From positions 3,195,001 to 3,259,000 of the forward strand of contig NZ_CP034766.1 of assembly GCF_004006015.1 (NCBI RefSeq): DNA of 64,000 bases, given 5' to 3'. Positions 35,292 to 47,354 of this stretch are shown piece by piece (the first letter of the stretch is position 1; every line of letters starts with the position of its first letter). The position numbers were made by a program, and so were the translations under genes. The DNA is from Rhodococcus sp. X156 (GTDB lineage: Bacteria > Actinomycetota > Actinomycetes > Mycobacteriales > Mycobacteriaceae). Under the pieces are notes generated by a model. That model made no database searches, was not told the DNA's origin, and saw nothing but the letters and a program-made list of their open reading frames with translations.

Positions 35292-36647
35292 CTACCCGCA
35301 TGCCGCGGGCGGGTCCGGGTCGCTGAGGTCGGGTGGGTGGTGGATCGGGTTGGTGCGTGGTCGTTGTTGTGGATCAACGTGCCGGGGTGCGATCCACTCC
35401 ACCCGGCCGCCGGTGCCCATGCGGACGGTGAAGCCTTCGTGGGTGATGAGGCGGTGGTCGAACGGGCAGACGAGCGCCAAGTTGTGCAGGTCTGTGGGTC
35501 CGCCGTGTTGCCACTCGTGCAGGTGGTGGACCTGGGTCCACTGGGCGGGCATCTCGCAGCCGGGTCGGGTGCAGCCGCGGTCTCGGGCGTACAGGGCCAA
35601 CCGTTGCGCCGGTGAGGCCAGGCGTTGCCCGGTGCCCAGGTGCAGGACCTGGCCGGCGGAGTCGAGCACGCAGGGCAGCCACCTCGCGTCCGCGGCCATG
35701 CGGAGCACGTCGCGCACCGGCACGGTCCCGCCGGAAGCGGTCGACGCGGTACCCGCCCGGCGCTCCAGATCGGCCAGCCCCATGGTCACCACCACCGTGG
35801 CCGGCAACCCGCGGTTGTTTGGGAGCTCACCGGAGGCGAGGGCGTTGCGGCACAGCGTGGCCAGCGCGTCGTGGTTGCGCTGGGCGGCACTGCGCGGATC
35901 CGGCAGCCCGTCCTCGGTGGCCGGCCGGGCGGCGGCGGAGAACGCAGCGTCCACCAGGGCGCGGGTCATCGGGTCGAGCTCACCGCTGATGCGGCTCATC
36001 CCGTCCGGGCGCTGCCGACCGATGCTGAACCCGCGCCTCCGCGCCCGATCCACCTCGGAGGTTTCCCGCCCGTCGGGGTCGAGGTAGGCCACCAGCCGCT
36101 CAGCGGCCTTGGCCAGCTCCGACGGACGCAGTGCGCAGGCTTGCGCAGCCAGCGTCTGCTCCGCCAAGCTCACGGTCTCGGTGTCCAGCGATGCGGGTAG
36201 GTCGTGCATCGTCTTGGCGACAATGTCGGCGTGCCGCGGCGAGAGGGATCCTTCCGCCTCGGCTGCTGCTGCGGAGGGCTGCAGAGGACCGAGATCCTCA
36301 CCAGTGAAGGACGTGCGCGGGCCGCGAAGTTCCGCTGCCCGTACCCGAGCACGGGCCTCCTGGATGTCCAGGTGCAGCAGCTCCGACAACAACCCAGCCG
36401 TGCCCCGCGCCAGGAACACCGTGGACAAGGAACGGCACTCCATTTCCACGATCAACCGATGATCGACGGTGGGCTTCATCCGGTGCACCCGCTCCACCTC
36501 ACGGCACACCGCCAACACCCCAGCATCGGACAGACCGGCCAGCGGCACCTGCTGCAACCGCGCCACCACTGAGGCGTGCTCAGCCAGCAGGGAGGCGACC
36601 TCATCGGGGAGGTCCTCCACTGCCACCGCTGCACCACTCGAACTCAT
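35292..36647 (-). CDS. DUF222-HNH endonuclease-type protein (13E12 family)
   Basis: 451 residues. A DUF222 domain (about 35-290) is followed by an HNH nuclease motif: DRGCTRPGCEMPAQWTQVHHLHEWQHGGPTDLHNLALVCPFDHRLIT, with the Cys pair, VHH, N and the final H. Actinomycetes carry many copies of this 13E12-type family, which is often mobile or repeated and partly DNA-damage induced. The ATG at 36647 follows TATGAT by six bases and lies inside a perfect LexA box, so it should be leaderless and SOS-controlled. The biological target is unknown. Confidence 0.9.
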   Translation of the reverse strand: MSSSGAAVAVEDLPDEVASLLAEHASVVARLQQVPLAGLSDAGVLAVCREVERVHRMKPTVDHRLIVEMECRSLSTVFLARGTAGLLSELLHLDIQEARARVRAAELRGPRTSFTGEDLGPLQPSAAAAEAEGSLSPRHADIVAKTMHDLPASLDTETVSLAEQTLAAQACALRPSELAKAAERLVAYLDPDGRETSEVDRARRRGFSIGRQRPDGMSRISGELDPMTRALVDAAFSAAARPATEDGLPDPRSAAQRNHDALATLCRNALASGELPNNRGLPATVVVTMGLADLERRAGTASTASGGTVPVRDVLRMAADARWLPCVLDSAGQVLHLGTGQRLASPAQRLALYARDRGCTRPGCEMPAQWTQVHHLHEWQHGGPTDLHNLALVCPFDHRLITHEGFTVRMGTGGRVEWIAPRHVDPQQRPRTNPIHHPPDLSDPDPPAACG

Positions 36648-36653
36648 GTTCGA
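36638..36653. promoter_or_regulatory. LexA (SOS) box across the HNH start codon
   Basis: TCGAAC-N4-GTTCGA is a perfect match to the mycobacterial SOS box. On the minus strand it follows the TATGAT -10 directly and contains the ATG, so LexA would cover the transcription start of this leaderless gene. Confidence 0.85.
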
Positions 36654-36982
36654 ATCATAAGACCCCGACCCGACAATTTCTGCCCCTGACCAGCACCGGA
36701 GTGAGCTAGGAGGCCCCACAGGATGGCCCAGACAGCCGCGGCGTAGCGGCGCCTCATCACCCCGGCGCCGGCACCAACCCGGGTGTGCCCGCCACGTGGA
36801 AGTCCAGGCGAGCATCCCGACGTAGCGGCGATCGTCGCCACGCGGTCAGCCCCGGTAACCAGCACGAGCGCCTTGCCACACCACCTTCCGCCCGGTGCGC
36901 CAGCCCCTCCAGCACCCTCACCCAGAGCGCAGAACGGGCCGCCCCCACCAGGGGACGACCCATTCCGGACAAGCAGCAGCGA
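36654..36982. other. Gene-free stretch upstream of HNH gene
   Basis: About 330 bases between the HNH promoter and the ilvD stop. Apart from the TATGAT -10 (36654-36659) I recognise no gene, repeat or RNA. Open frames cross it but resemble nothing I know and lack start signals. Confidence 0.6.
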
Positions 36983-38689
36983 CTACCCGCAGATGGCTCC
37001 GTCGGCGGCCGAGCCGACCAGCTTGGAGTACTTGGCGAGCACGCCCCGGGTGTAGCCGTGCTGGCGCGGCGCCCAGCCTTCCTTGCGCGACTCCAGCTCG
37101 GCCTCGTCCACCAGCACGTCCAGGGTGCGCTTGTCCATGTCCAGCCGGATGGGGTCGCCGTCGCGGACGAACGCGATCGGGCCGGCGTCCACCGCCTCCG
37201 GCGCCACGTGGCCCACGCACAGGCCGGTGGTGCCACCAGAGAAGCGGCCATCGGTGAGCAGCAGGACGTCCTTGCCCAGGCCCGCGCCCTTGATGGCGCC
37301 GGTGATCGCCAGCATCTCCCGCATGCCGGGCCCGCCCTTGGGGCCCTCGTAGCGGATGACCACCACATCGCCGGCGCTGATGGTGCCGTCCTCCAGCGCC
37401 GCCATCGCGGCCTTCTCGCCGTCGAAGACCCGAGCCGTGCCCTCGAACACCGCGGTGTCGAAGCCGGCGCTCTTGACCACGGCACCCTCCGGCGCCAGCG
37501 AGCCGTGCAGGATCGCCAGCCCACCAGTGGGGTGGATGGGGTTGCTCATGGCCCGGATGATCGTGCCGTCCACGTCCGGCGGCGCGATGTCAGCCAGGTT
37601 CTCCGCCATGGTCTTGCCGGTGACGGTGAGGCAGTCACCGTTGAGCAGGCCGGCGTCCAGCAGGGCCCGCATCACCACCGGAATGCCACCGGCCTTGTCC
37701 ACGTCGTTCATCACGAAGCGGCCGAAGGGCTTGAGGTCACCCAGGTGCGGGACCTTGTCGCCGATGCGGTTGAAGTCGGACAGCGTGAGGTCGACGTCGG
37801 CCTCGCGGGCGATGGCCAGCAGGTGCAGCACCGCGTTGGTGGATCCGCCCAGCGCCATCACCACGGCGATGGCGTTCTCGAACGCCGGCTTGGTCATGAT
37901 CTGGCGGGCGGTGATGCCCTTGCGCAGCATCTCCACCACGGCCTCGCCGGACTGGCGGGCGTAGCCGTCCCGGCGACGGTCCACCGCCGGCGGCGCCGCG
38001 GAGCCGGGCAGGGACATGCCCAGCGCCTCGCCCACCGACGCCATGGTGTTGGCCGTGTACATCCCGCCGCAGGCGCCCTCGCCCGGGCAGATGTTGCGCT
38101 CGATCTCGGTGACCTCCTCGCGGGTGATCAGGCCCCGCATGCAGGCTCCGACCGCCTCGAAGGCGTCGATGATGGTGACCTCTCGGTCACCGACCTTGCC
38201 GGGCAGCGTGGATCCGGCGTAGAGGAAGACGCTGGCCAGGTCCAGGCGCGCGGCGGCCATCAGCATGCCCGGCAGGGACTTGTCGCAGCCGGCGAGCAGC
38301 ACGGAGCCGTCCATCCGCTCGGCGCTCATCACCGTCTCCACCGAGTCGGCGATGACCTCGCGGGAGACCAGCGAGAAGTGCATGCCCTCGTGGCCCATGG
38401 AGATGCCGTCGGAGACGGAGATGGTGCCGAACTCCATCGGGAAGCCACCGGCCGCGGTCACCCCCTCCTTGACCGCCTTGGCCAGGCGGTCCAGGGAGAG
38501 GTTGCAGGGGGTGATCTCGTTCCAGCTCGACCCCACCCCGATCTGCGGCTTGGCGAAGTCGTCGTCGCCCATGCCCACGGCGCGGAGCATCCCGCGCGAG
38601 GCGGTGCTCTCCAGGCCGTCGGTGACGTCGCGGGACCGCGGCTTGATGTCGGGAGTGGTGGTGGTGTCAGAAGAGGTGCTCGCAGCCAT
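36983..38689 (-). CDS. ilvD: Dihydroxy-acid dehydratase
   Basis: 568 residues. It dehydrates 2,3-dihydroxy-3-methylbutanoate and its C6 homologue in valine, leucine and isoleucine synthesis, in the cytosol. The three cluster Cys residues C62 (TPCNL), C135 (AGCDKS) and C207 (GACGGMY) indicate the [2Fe-2S] type. [24 protein letters not shown] and the C-terminal [23 protein letters not shown] are family landmarks. The ATG is six bases after TAGGCT, so it looks leaderless. No T-box or attenuator was seen. Confidence 0.96.
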   Translation of the reverse strand: MAASTSSDTTTTPDIKPRSRDVTDGLESTASRGMLRAVGMGDDDFAKPQIGVGSSWNEITPCNLSLDRLAKAVKEGVTAAGGFPMEFGTISVSDGISMGHEGMHFSLVSREVIADSVETVMSAERMDGSVLLAGCDKSLPGMLMAAARLDLASVFLYAGSTLPGKVGDREVTIIDAFEAVGACMRGLITREEVTEIERNICPGEGACGGMYTANTMASVGEALGMSLPGSAAPPAVDRRRDGYARQSGEAVVEMLRKGITARQIMTKPAFENAIAVVMALGGSTNAVLHLLAIAREADVDLTLSDFNRIGDKVPHLGDLKPFGRFVMNDVDKAGGIPVVMRALLDAGLLNGDCLTVTGKTMAENLADIAPPDVDGTIIRAMSNPIHPTGGLAILHGSLAPEGAVVKSAGFDTAVFEGTARVFDGEKAAMAALEDGTISAGDVVVIRYEGPKGGPGMREMLAITGAIKGAGLGKDVLLLTDGRFSGGTTGLCVGHVAPEAVDAGPIAFVRDGDPIRLDMDKRTLDVLVDEAELESRKEGWAPRQHGYTRGVLAKYSKLVGSAADGAICG

Positions 38690-38695
38690 GCCCGC

Positions 38696-38701
38696 AGCCT
38701 A
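38696..38701 (-). promoter_or_regulatory. -10 element of leaderless ilvD (TAGGCT)
   Basis: On the minus strand TAGGCT ends six bases before the ilvD ATG; no ribosome site is present. Confidence 0.55.
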
Positions 38702-38806
38702 CGACCTGGCCCACCGGTGCAGCAGCGGCCCACTACGGCCCGCCCAGCGGTGGCACGATCAGCGAGGAAGCGTCCCACCGCGTTCCACCGCCCCGAGGGA
38801 GTAGCC

Positions 38807-39244
38807 GTGAGCCTGAGCCTGACCGAGATCTCCGACCGCCTGGAGATCCAGGACCTGCTGGTGGACTACTGCCACGCGGTGGACACCCGCAGCTGGGACG
38901 CCCTGGACGACGTCTTCACCACCGACGCCGTCATCGACTACACCGAGATGGGTGGCACCCGCGGCACCGTGGCCGAGACCAAGAAGTTCCTGGCTGAGGT
39001 GATGCCGCTGTTCAGTGGTTTCCAACACATGATCTCCACCAGCAAGGTGGTGGTGGACGGCGACACCGCGACGGGGAAGACCATCTGCCACAACCCGATG
39101 CTGCGCACGGCCGACGACGGCTCCACCCAGGTGTTCCTCTGTGGACTCTGGTACCGCGACGCCTTCGTGCGGACCCCCGCCGGGTGGCGCATCCAGGCTC
39201 GCCACGAGGAGCGCTGCTACCTGCCCACCCTCCTCGGAACCTGA
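38807..39244 (+). CDS. SnoaL-like (NTF2-fold) protein
   Basis: 145 residues of the SnoaL_4 type: ISDRLEIQDLLVDYCHAVDTRSWDALDDVFTTDAVIDYTEMGG opens the cone-shaped fold, and AGWRIQARHEERCYLPT closes it. Members range from polyketide cyclases and dehydratases to binding proteins. The GTG start has GAGGGAG six bases upstream; the frame continues upstream only through the ilvD promoter. It is divergent from ilvD and followed by pgi, with no clear functional link. Substrate unknown. Confidence 0.8.
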   Translation: MSLSLTEISDRLEIQDLLVDYCHAVDTRSWDALDDVFTTDAVIDYTEMGGTRGTVAETKKFLAEVMPLFSGFQHMISTSKVVVDGDTATGKTICHNPMLRTADDGSTQVFLCGLWYRDAFVRTPAGWRIQARHEERCYLPTLLGT

Positions 39245-39320
39245 ACGCGCGGTAGCGCCGGCTGCCGCCCACAGGCGAGGATGAGGAGCGACGGGCCACG
39301 CCGGCAAGGGAGCAGACGCC

Positions 39321-41033
39321 ATGACAGACGCCACCTCGTCGGACCGAGCAGTGTCCGACATCTCCGTGTCCGACCTCTCTGCCACCCCGCAGTGGCAGGC
39401 ACTCACCGCGCACCACCGCGAGGTGGCCGAGCTGCACCTGCGGCAGATCTTCGCCGACGACCCCGACCGCGGACGCGACCTCACCGTCACCGCCGGCGAG
39501 CTGTACCTGGACTACTCCAAGCACCGGGCCACCCGCGAGACGCTGCGCCTGCTGCTCGACCTGGCCCGCGCCGCCGAGGTGGAGCGCCGCCGTGACCTGA
39601 TGTTCTCCGGCGCGCACATCAACACCAGCGAGGACCGTGCCGTGCTGCACCCTGCGCTGCGCCTGCCCAAGGAGGCCGAGCTCAGCGTGGACGGCCAGGA
39701 GATCGTGTCCGACGTGCACGAGGTGCTGGAGCGGATGGGCGAGTTCAGCGACCGGGTGCGCTCCGGCGAGTGGCTGGGTGCGACCGGCGAGCGCATCACC
39801 ACGGTGGTGAACATCGGCATCGGCGGCTCCGACCTGGGCCCGGTGATGATGTACCAGGCGCTGCGGGCCTACGCCGACGCCGGCATCAGCTGCCGCTTCG
39901 TGTCCAACGTGGACCCCGCCGACCTGATCGCCAAGACCGCCGACCTCGACCCGGCCCGCACGCTTTTCGTGGTGGCGTCCAAGACCTTCTCCACCCTGGA
40001 GACGCTGACCAACGCCACCGCGGCCCGCCGCTGGCTGCTGGCGGGCCTGCCCGCGGCCGGGCAGTCCCCGGAGTCCGACGCCGTCGCCCGACACTTCGTC
40101 GCGGTGTCCACCAACACCGAGAAGGTGCGCGACTTCGGCATCGACCCGGCCAACATGTTCGGCTTCTGGGACTGGGTGGGCGGCCGGTACTCCGTGGACT
40201 CCGCCATCGGTCTGTCGGTGATGTGCGCGATCGGCAAGGAGGCCTTCGGGCAGGTGCTGGCCGGCTTCCGCGCCGTGGACGAGCACTTCCAGACCGCACC
40301 CCTGGAGCGCAACGCGCCGGTGCTGATGGCGCTGCTCGGCGTCTGGTACTCCAGCTTCTTCGGCGCCGAGACCCGCGCGGTGCTGCCCTACAGCAACGAC
40401 CTGGCCCGCTTCCCCGCCTACCTGCAGCAGCTCACCATGGAGAGCAACGGCAAGTCGGTGCGCGCCGACGGCACCCCGGTCACCACCAGCACCGGAGAGA
40501 TCTTCTGGGGCGAGCCCGGCACCAACGGCCAGCACGCGTTCTACCAGCTGCTGCACCAGGGCACCCGGCTGGTGCCCGCCGACTTCATCGGCTTCGCCGA
40601 GCCGGTGGAGGACCTGGCCACCATGGACGGCAGCGGCAGCATGCACGACGTGCTGATGTCCAACCTGTTCGCGCAGACCAAGGTGCTCGCCTTCGGCAAG
40701 ACCGCAGCGGAGATCGCCGCGGAGGGCACCCCGGCCGACGTGGTGCCGCACAAGGTGATGCCCGGCAACCGGCCCACCACCTCCATCCTGGCCCCGCTGC
40801 TCACCCCGTCGGTGGTGGGTCAGCTGATCGCCCTCTACGAGCACGCCACGTTCGTGGAGGGCGTCATCTGGGGCGTCGACAGCTTCGACCAGTGGGGGGT
40901 GGAGCTGGGCAAGACCCAGGCCCAGCAGCTGACGCCGGTGCTCACCGACGACGCCGCGCCCCCGGCCCAGGACGACTCCTCCACCGACGCCCTGGTGCGC
41001 TACTACCGCCGCCAGCGCGGGCGGGCCGTCTGA
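39321..41033 (+). CDS. pgi: Glucose-6-phosphate isomerase
   Basis: 570 residues. It interconverts glucose 6-phosphate and fructose 6-phosphate. Landmarks are [20 protein letters not shown] (phosphate-binding loop), [15 protein letters not shown], the active-site [29 protein letters not shown] and [18 protein letters not shown] 39321 has AAGGGAG upstream. The TGA overlaps the ATG of the next gene (TGATG). Glucose 6-phosphate from the GH65/HAD route two genes clusters away would enter glycolysis through this enzyme. Confidence 0.97.
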   Translation: MTDATSSDRAVSDISVSDLSATPQWQALTAHHREVAELHLRQIFADDPDRGRDLTVTAGELYLDYSKHRATRETLRLLLDLARAAEVERRRDLMFSGAHINTSEDRAVLHPALRLPKEAELSVDGQEIVSDVHEVLERMGEFSDRVRSGEWLGATGERITTVVNIGIGGSDLGPVMMYQALRAYADAGISCRFVSNVDPADLIAKTADLDPARTLFVVASKTFSTLETLTNATAARRWLLAGLPAAGQSPESDAVARHFVAVSTNTEKVRDFGIDPANMFGFWDWVGGRYSVDSAIGLSVMCAIGKEAFGQVLAGFRAVDEHFQTAPLERNAPVLMALLGVWYSSFFGAETRAVLPYSNDLARFPAYLQQLTMESNGKSVRADGTPVTTSTGEIFWGEPGTNGQHAFYQLLHQGTRLVPADFIGFAEPVEDLATMDGSGSMHDVLMSNLFAQTKVLAFGKTAAEIAAEGTPADVVPHKVMPGNRPTTSILAPLLTPSVVGQLIALYEHATFVEGVIWGVDSFDQWGVELGKTQAQQLTPVLTDDAAPPAQDDSSTDALVRYYRRQRGRAV

Positions 41034-41620
41034 TGGCCCGCACGCTCTGCCTCGCCCAGGACCCCGAGGCCGACGAGCTGCTGGCGGAGAGCTCGGCCGC
41101 GCTGCTCACCGGCATGCTGCTGGACCAGCAGGTGCCGATGGAGTCAGCCTTCGGCGGCCCGCAGAAGATCGCCGAGCGCATGGGCGGGTTCGACCTGGCC
41201 CGCATCGCCACTGCAGATCCGGACGAGTTCGCCGCCCTGTGCGCGCAGCCGCCCGCGGTGCACCGCTTCCCCGGCTCCATGGCCAAGCGCATCCAGGCGA
41301 TGTGCCAGTACGTGGTGGAGCACTACGACGGACGCCCCGAGGGCATCTGGACCGACGGCGACCCCGACGGCCGCGAGGTGCTGCGCCGGCTGAAGGCGCT
41401 GCCCGGGTACGGCGACCAGAAGGCGCGGATCTTCCTGGCCCTGCTGGGCAAGCAGATCGGGGTGCAGCCGCAGGGCTGGCGCGAGGCCGCCGGCGACTAC
41501 GGCGAGCCCGACGGGCGCCGCTCGGTGGCCGACGTGGTGGACGGGACGTCGCTGCACGAGGTGCGGGAGTTCAAGCGCGCCGCCAAGGCCGCCGCGAAGG
41601 CCAAGAAGGCAGCCGACTAG
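41033..41620 (+). CDS. HhH-GPD base-excision-repair-type protein
   Basis: 195 residues. The helix-hairpin-helix reads LKALPGYGDQKARIFLALLGKQ (about 115-140), with LLDQQVPMESAFGGPQKIAERMG before it as in endonuclease-III-like glycosylases. The catalytic Lys/Asp pair of the classic enzymes is not evident (GYGDQKA has Q-K; the later Asp is uncertain), and there are no FeS Cys residues. It is translationally coupled to pgi, a link kept in other actinomycetes, and ends in a Lys/Ala-rich tail. Confidence 0.82.
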   Translation: MARTLCLAQDPEADELLAESSAALLTGMLLDQQVPMESAFGGPQKIAERMGGFDLARIATADPDEFAALCAQPPAVHRFPGSMAKRIQAMCQYVVEHYDGRPEGIWTDGDPDGREVLRRLKALPGYGDQKARIFLALLGKQIGVQPQGWREAAGDYGEPDGRRSVADVVDGTSLHEVREFKRAAKAAAKAKKAAD

Positions 41621-41629
41621 CAGGCAGCG

Positions 41630-41652
41630 GGCTAGCAGATGCCGCGCTAGCC
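41630..41652. terminator. Convergent-gene hairpin
   Basis: GGCTAGC and GCTAGCC arms (41630-41636 and 41646-41652) surround a nine-base loop in the 36-base gap between the HhH and zinc-finger genes. Confidence 0.45.
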
Positions 41653-41656
41653 AGTC

Positions 41657-42007
41657 TCAGACGTGCAGCTGGGACTCCCAGTCCAGCGGCACCCGACCGG
41701 CCGGGCCCGGCACTGGCTGGTCGGCGGGGTGGGTCTCCGGCGACGCCAGCGCGGGCCCCTCGTAGAGCTGTCCGTCACGGAAGTCGTAGAACCAGTGCTC
41801 GCCCGGCTCGTAGCTGCGGATGAGCGGGTGGCCAGACGACCGGAAGTGCGCGCTGGCGTGCTGGCCCGGCGAGGCGTCGCAGCAGCCGACGTGACCGCAC
41901 TCGGCACAGCGACGCAGGTGGTACCACCAGCCGCCGGTCTTCGTGCACTCCGCGCAGCCGGGGCCGCTGGGCGGGATGGAGACGTTGATACCGCTGGGCT
42001 CGGTCAT
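41657..42007 (-). CDS. UBP-type zinc-finger protein
   Basis: 116 residues with a UBP-type zinc finger: C-x2-C (CAEC), C-x2-C (CAECGHVGCCD) and the HASAHFRSSGHPLIRSYEPGEHWFYDF block with His ligands. In eukaryotes this fold binds ubiquitin C-termini; actinomycete copies are small stand-alone proteins of unknown role. Ribosome site GGAGAG lies immediately upstream of the ATG at 42007. Confidence 0.88.
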   Translation of the reverse strand: MTEPSGINVSIPPSGPGCAECTKTGGWWYHLRRCAECGHVGCCDASPGQHASAHFRSSGHPLIRSYEPGEHWFYDFRDGQLYEGPALASPETHPADQPVPGPAGRVPLDWESQLHV

Positions 42008-42117
42008 CTCTCCATGTAACGCCGGAGCCCTCGAGGTGACAACCGCCGAGCGCGCGGCGGACCAGGTCCGCCGTCGTCACTGGTCACGGGTGGTGCAGAT
42101 GTGACTCGAGTGCTCTA

Positions 42118-42258
42118 CTGCATCAATCTGATGGAGAAGAGAAATAACTCGGCGTGTTTGCTTGACTACGCCTCGTAAGTGCCGATCAACCAGAGGTACC
42201 GTCCCGCCGCCGTGCCCGGGGTGAATCGCCACGCGTTTCGTCTGGGGCAAGTCAAGGA
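42118..42258 (+). ncRNA. Probable c-di-AMP (ydaO/yuaA) riboswitch
   Basis: The 250-base untranslated leader of the M23 peptidase gene contains, in order, GCCGATCAACC, AGAGGTACCG (42192-42201) and GGGGTGAATC (42218-42227), which resemble the conserved core and 3' strand of actinomycete ydaO RNAs (GAGGAACC...GGGGUGAAUC). ydaO switches commonly sit before cell-wall hydrolase genes in actinomycetes and shut expression when c-di-AMP is high. Boundaries are approximate; a covariance-model search would settle it. Confidence 0.55.
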
Positions 42259-42265
42259 GCTCTCT

Positions 42266-43060
42266 GTGTCCCTCCTCCCCACCCCCACGCGGCCGCGCCG
42301 CTGGATCGCCCGTGGCGCGCTCGCCGTGGCTGCCTCGACCATCGCCCTCACCGCGGCCCCCGCGATGGCGTCCGCCCAGGCTCCCGCCCCCGCCCCGGTC
42401 CCACTGGTGGAGCAGGGCGCCCAGCTGCTGCAGACCATCAACAGCGCGGTGGCCACCGCCGCTTCCGACCCGACCCTGGACCTGGTGTTCTGCCTGTTCA
42501 ACGAGGTGACCGTGCAGGTGGAGAACCTCGTCGGTGGCCGCTTCGACGTCTTCACCGCCGCCGACGGCTTCACCTCCTGCTTCGAGGCCTTCGCCGACGC
42601 CGGCAACCCCGAGGCTGACGTGCCCGGGTCCGGCGGCACCGTGGGCGGGAACAACCCCGGCCAGCCGACCACCGCCGCCTACGTGGCGCCCGCCAAGGGC
42701 ACCTACACCTCCGGCTTCGGTGAGCGCTGGGGCAGCTGGCACTACGGCATCGACATCGCCAACAAGATCGGCACCCCGATCGTCGCTGCCCACGCCGGCA
42801 AGGTGATCAGCGCCGGACCGGCCAGCGGCTTCGGGCTGTGGGTCCGCATCCAGCACACCGACGGCACCATCACCACCTACGGCCACAACGACAGCAACAA
42901 GGTGCGGGTCGGTGACGTGGTCAAGGTCAACGACGTCATCGCCTACATCGGCAACCGCGGCGACTCCACCGGCCCGCACCTGCACTTCGAGGTCCGGCTG
43001 CCCAACGGCACCCGAGTCGACCCCGCACAGTGGCTGCGGGCGCGCGGCGTGCGCATCTGA
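42266..43060 (+). CDS. Secreted M23 (LytM) peptidase
   Basis: 264 residues. An N-terminal Sec signal (RRWIARGALAVAASTIALTAAPAMASAQA, cleavage after AQA or nearby) leads to a helical region and a C-terminal M23 domain (about 155-264): SWHYGIDIANKIGTPIVAAHAGKV with the His and Asp zinc ligands, and THLHFEVR-type GPHLHFEVRLP with the HxH. It should cleave peptidoglycan cross-bridges outside the membrane, or be a divisome-activating homologue. The GTG at 42266 has AGGAG six bases upstream; earlier in-frame codons lie in the putative riboswitch. Confidence 0.9.
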   Translation: MSLLPTPTRPRRWIARGALAVAASTIALTAAPAMASAQAPAPAPVPLVEQGAQLLQTINSAVATAASDPTLDLVFCLFNEVTVQVENLVGGRFDVFTAADGFTSCFEAFADAGNPEADVPGSGGTVGGNNPGQPTTAAYVAPAKGTYTSGFGERWGSWHYGIDIANKIGTPIVAAHAGKVISAGPASGFGLWVRIQHTDGTITTYGHNDSNKVRVGDVVKVNDVIAYIGNRGDSTGPHLHFEVRLPNGTRVDPAQWLRARGVRI

Positions 43061-43099
43061 AACACGGTGGGAAACCTGGTAAGTCGTTTACCTGGGCAT

Positions 43100-43105
43100 T
43101 AGGGT
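43100..43105 (+). promoter_or_regulatory. -10 element of leaderless gene (TAGGGT)
   Basis: TAGGGT ends six bases before the ATG at 43112. A small palindrome GGTAA-N5-TTACC (43078-43092) lies directly upstream of it and could be an operator. Confidence 0.5.
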
Positions 43106-43111
43106 TTGCCC

Positions 43112-45768
<2,657 letters not shown>

Positions 45769-45772
<4 letters not shown>

Positions 45773-46791
45773 AGCCAGCCCTTGCGGCGGAAGCCCAGGA
45801 ACAGACCGCCCGCGACACCCACCATCAGCGCCAGGCTGCAGAGGAAGCCCCACCACTGCTCGAAGCCGGGGTAGGGCACGTTCTGCCCGTAGAAGCCGGT
45901 GATGGCGGTGGGGATGGCGATGATCGCCGCCCACGCCGTGAGCCGGCGCATGATCTCGTTCAGCCGGTTGCCCTGCATGGTCAGGTGCGTGTCCAGCACG
46001 GTGGTCACCAGGTCGCGCAGGCTCTCGGTCCACTCCGTGGCGCGCAGGACGTGGTCGTAGACGTCGTGGAAGTAGTGCAGCATCTCCTCGTCGAGCACGT
46101 GCAGGTCGCGACGCATCACCGTGTTGAGCACCTCGCGCATGGGCATCACCACCCGCCGGGTGAGCACCAGCGACTTGCGCAGCTCGTAGCTGCGACGCTG
46201 CACCTCCTTGCCCTGCGGCTCGTCGGAGAACAGCTGGTCCTCGAGGTCCTCGATCGCGTCGTCGAGCAGCTGCACCGTCTCGAAGTGGCCGTCCACGATG
46301 AAGTCCAGCAGCCCGTGCAGCAGGAACGCCACCCCGTGCTTGGCCAGGTCGCTGTTGTCGTCCCAGCGCTGCATGACTTTCTCGATGCGCAGCCGGTCGT
46401 CCTTGCGCACGGTGATCAGCGCCTGCGGAAGCACGAAGGCGGCCACCTCGGTGGTCTGCAGCTCGGCGCTGTCGGTGTCCAGCCACGCGCCGTAGGAGGT
46501 GAGGAACAGGTGCGTGCCGTAGCGGTCCACCTTCGGCCGCTGGTGGTCGTGCACCGCGTCCTCCAGCGCCAGCGGGTGCAGCCCGAACTCCTCGGAGAGC
46601 ACCACCAGGTCGTCCAGCTCGGGGTCGAGCAGGTCCAGCCACACCACCACCCGGTCGTCGCCCAGGTGGTCGCTGATCTGCTCCACCGGGAAGCCCTCGG
46701 ACTCCAGCACCCCGTCGCGGTACAGCCGGGTGCGGGCGTCGCAGCGGGTGGGGGTCTGCGCGCACGCGCGGCCTGGCTCGATGTCGATCAC
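45769..46791 (-). CDS. corA: CorA-family divalent-cation transporter with GQN motif
   Basis: 340 residues: a soluble N-terminal alpha/beta funnel, a long stalk helix (about 190-275) and two C-terminal membrane helices. The signature between them reads ITGFYGQNVP; the standard motif is Y-G-M-N. Met-to-Gln in GMN is rare and could alter Mg2+ selectivity. The stop overlaps the NRPS-like gene in CTAG. The GTG at 46791 follows CACACT by six bases. Role: Mg2+/Co2+ or Zn2+ passage across the inner membrane. Confidence 0.88.
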
Positions 46792-46871
46792 TGCGCCAGT
46801 GTGCCAGCCGCGGTCCCACTGAGCAGGTCCGGACGTTGACCGTCGGTGATCGTGGTGCGACGGTCCCAGGC

Positions 46872-47354
46872 GTGACCCCGCCAGCGCTGACGACGAGCTT
46901 GGTCGAGCAGCTGCTCGCCATCGAGGAGATCAAGCGGCTCTTCGCCCAGCGCCTGCGGGTGATGGACACCAAGCAGTGGGACCACTACGGCGAGCTGCAC
47001 ACCGCGGACGTGGTCAGCGAGGCCTACGTGGGCCGGCAGGTGATCGGTCGCGAGGCCCTCACCCGGGCCATCCGCACCACCCTGGACGGCCCCACCACCG
47101 TCACCAGCGTGCACCACGGGCACACCCCCGAGATCGTGCTGGACTCCGACACCACCGCCCACGGCACCTGGGCGATGGAGGACAAGCTCTGGTGGCGCAA
47201 CGGGGACCAGGACGAGCTGCTGCACGGCTTCGGCCATTACCACGAGCAGTACCGCAAGGTGGACGGCGCGTGGCTGATCAGCCACCGCAGGCTCACCCGG
47301 CTGCGGGTGGACACCACCCCCGGCTTCTACGACTACCGGAGCGCATCGACGTGA
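46872..47354 (+). CDS. SnoaL-like (NTF2-fold) protein, operon with old yellow enzyme
   Basis: About 160 residues of the SnoaL_4 family: VEQLLAIEEIKRLFAQRLRVMDTKQWDHYGELHTADVVSE at the start and YRKVDGAWLISHRRLTRLRVDTTPG at the end. The start is uncertain: GTG 46872 is taken; a TTG at 46836 would add 12 residues. Its TGA overlaps the GTG of the following old-yellow-enzyme gene, so both probably act on the same compound, for example an aromatic or steroid-like enone. No clear promoter hexamer was found. Confidence 0.78.
   Translation: MTPPALTTSLVEQLLAIEEIKRLFAQRLRVMDTKQWDHYGELHTADVVSEAYVGRQVIGREALTRAIRTTLDGPTTVTSVHHGHTPEIVLDSDTTAHGTWAMEDKLWWRNGDQDELLHGFGHYHEQYRKVDGAWLISHRRLTRLRVDTTPGFYDYRSAST

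Noticed and set aside
36757-37524. Minus-strand ORF overlapping the ilvD 3' end
   Set aside because: It is a shadow of ilvD in another frame; the part beyond ilvD shows no known domain.
42179-42265. Longer start of the M23 peptidase
   Set aside because: The added residues lie in the putative riboswitch and would put 29 residues before a well-formed signal peptide with its own ribosome site.
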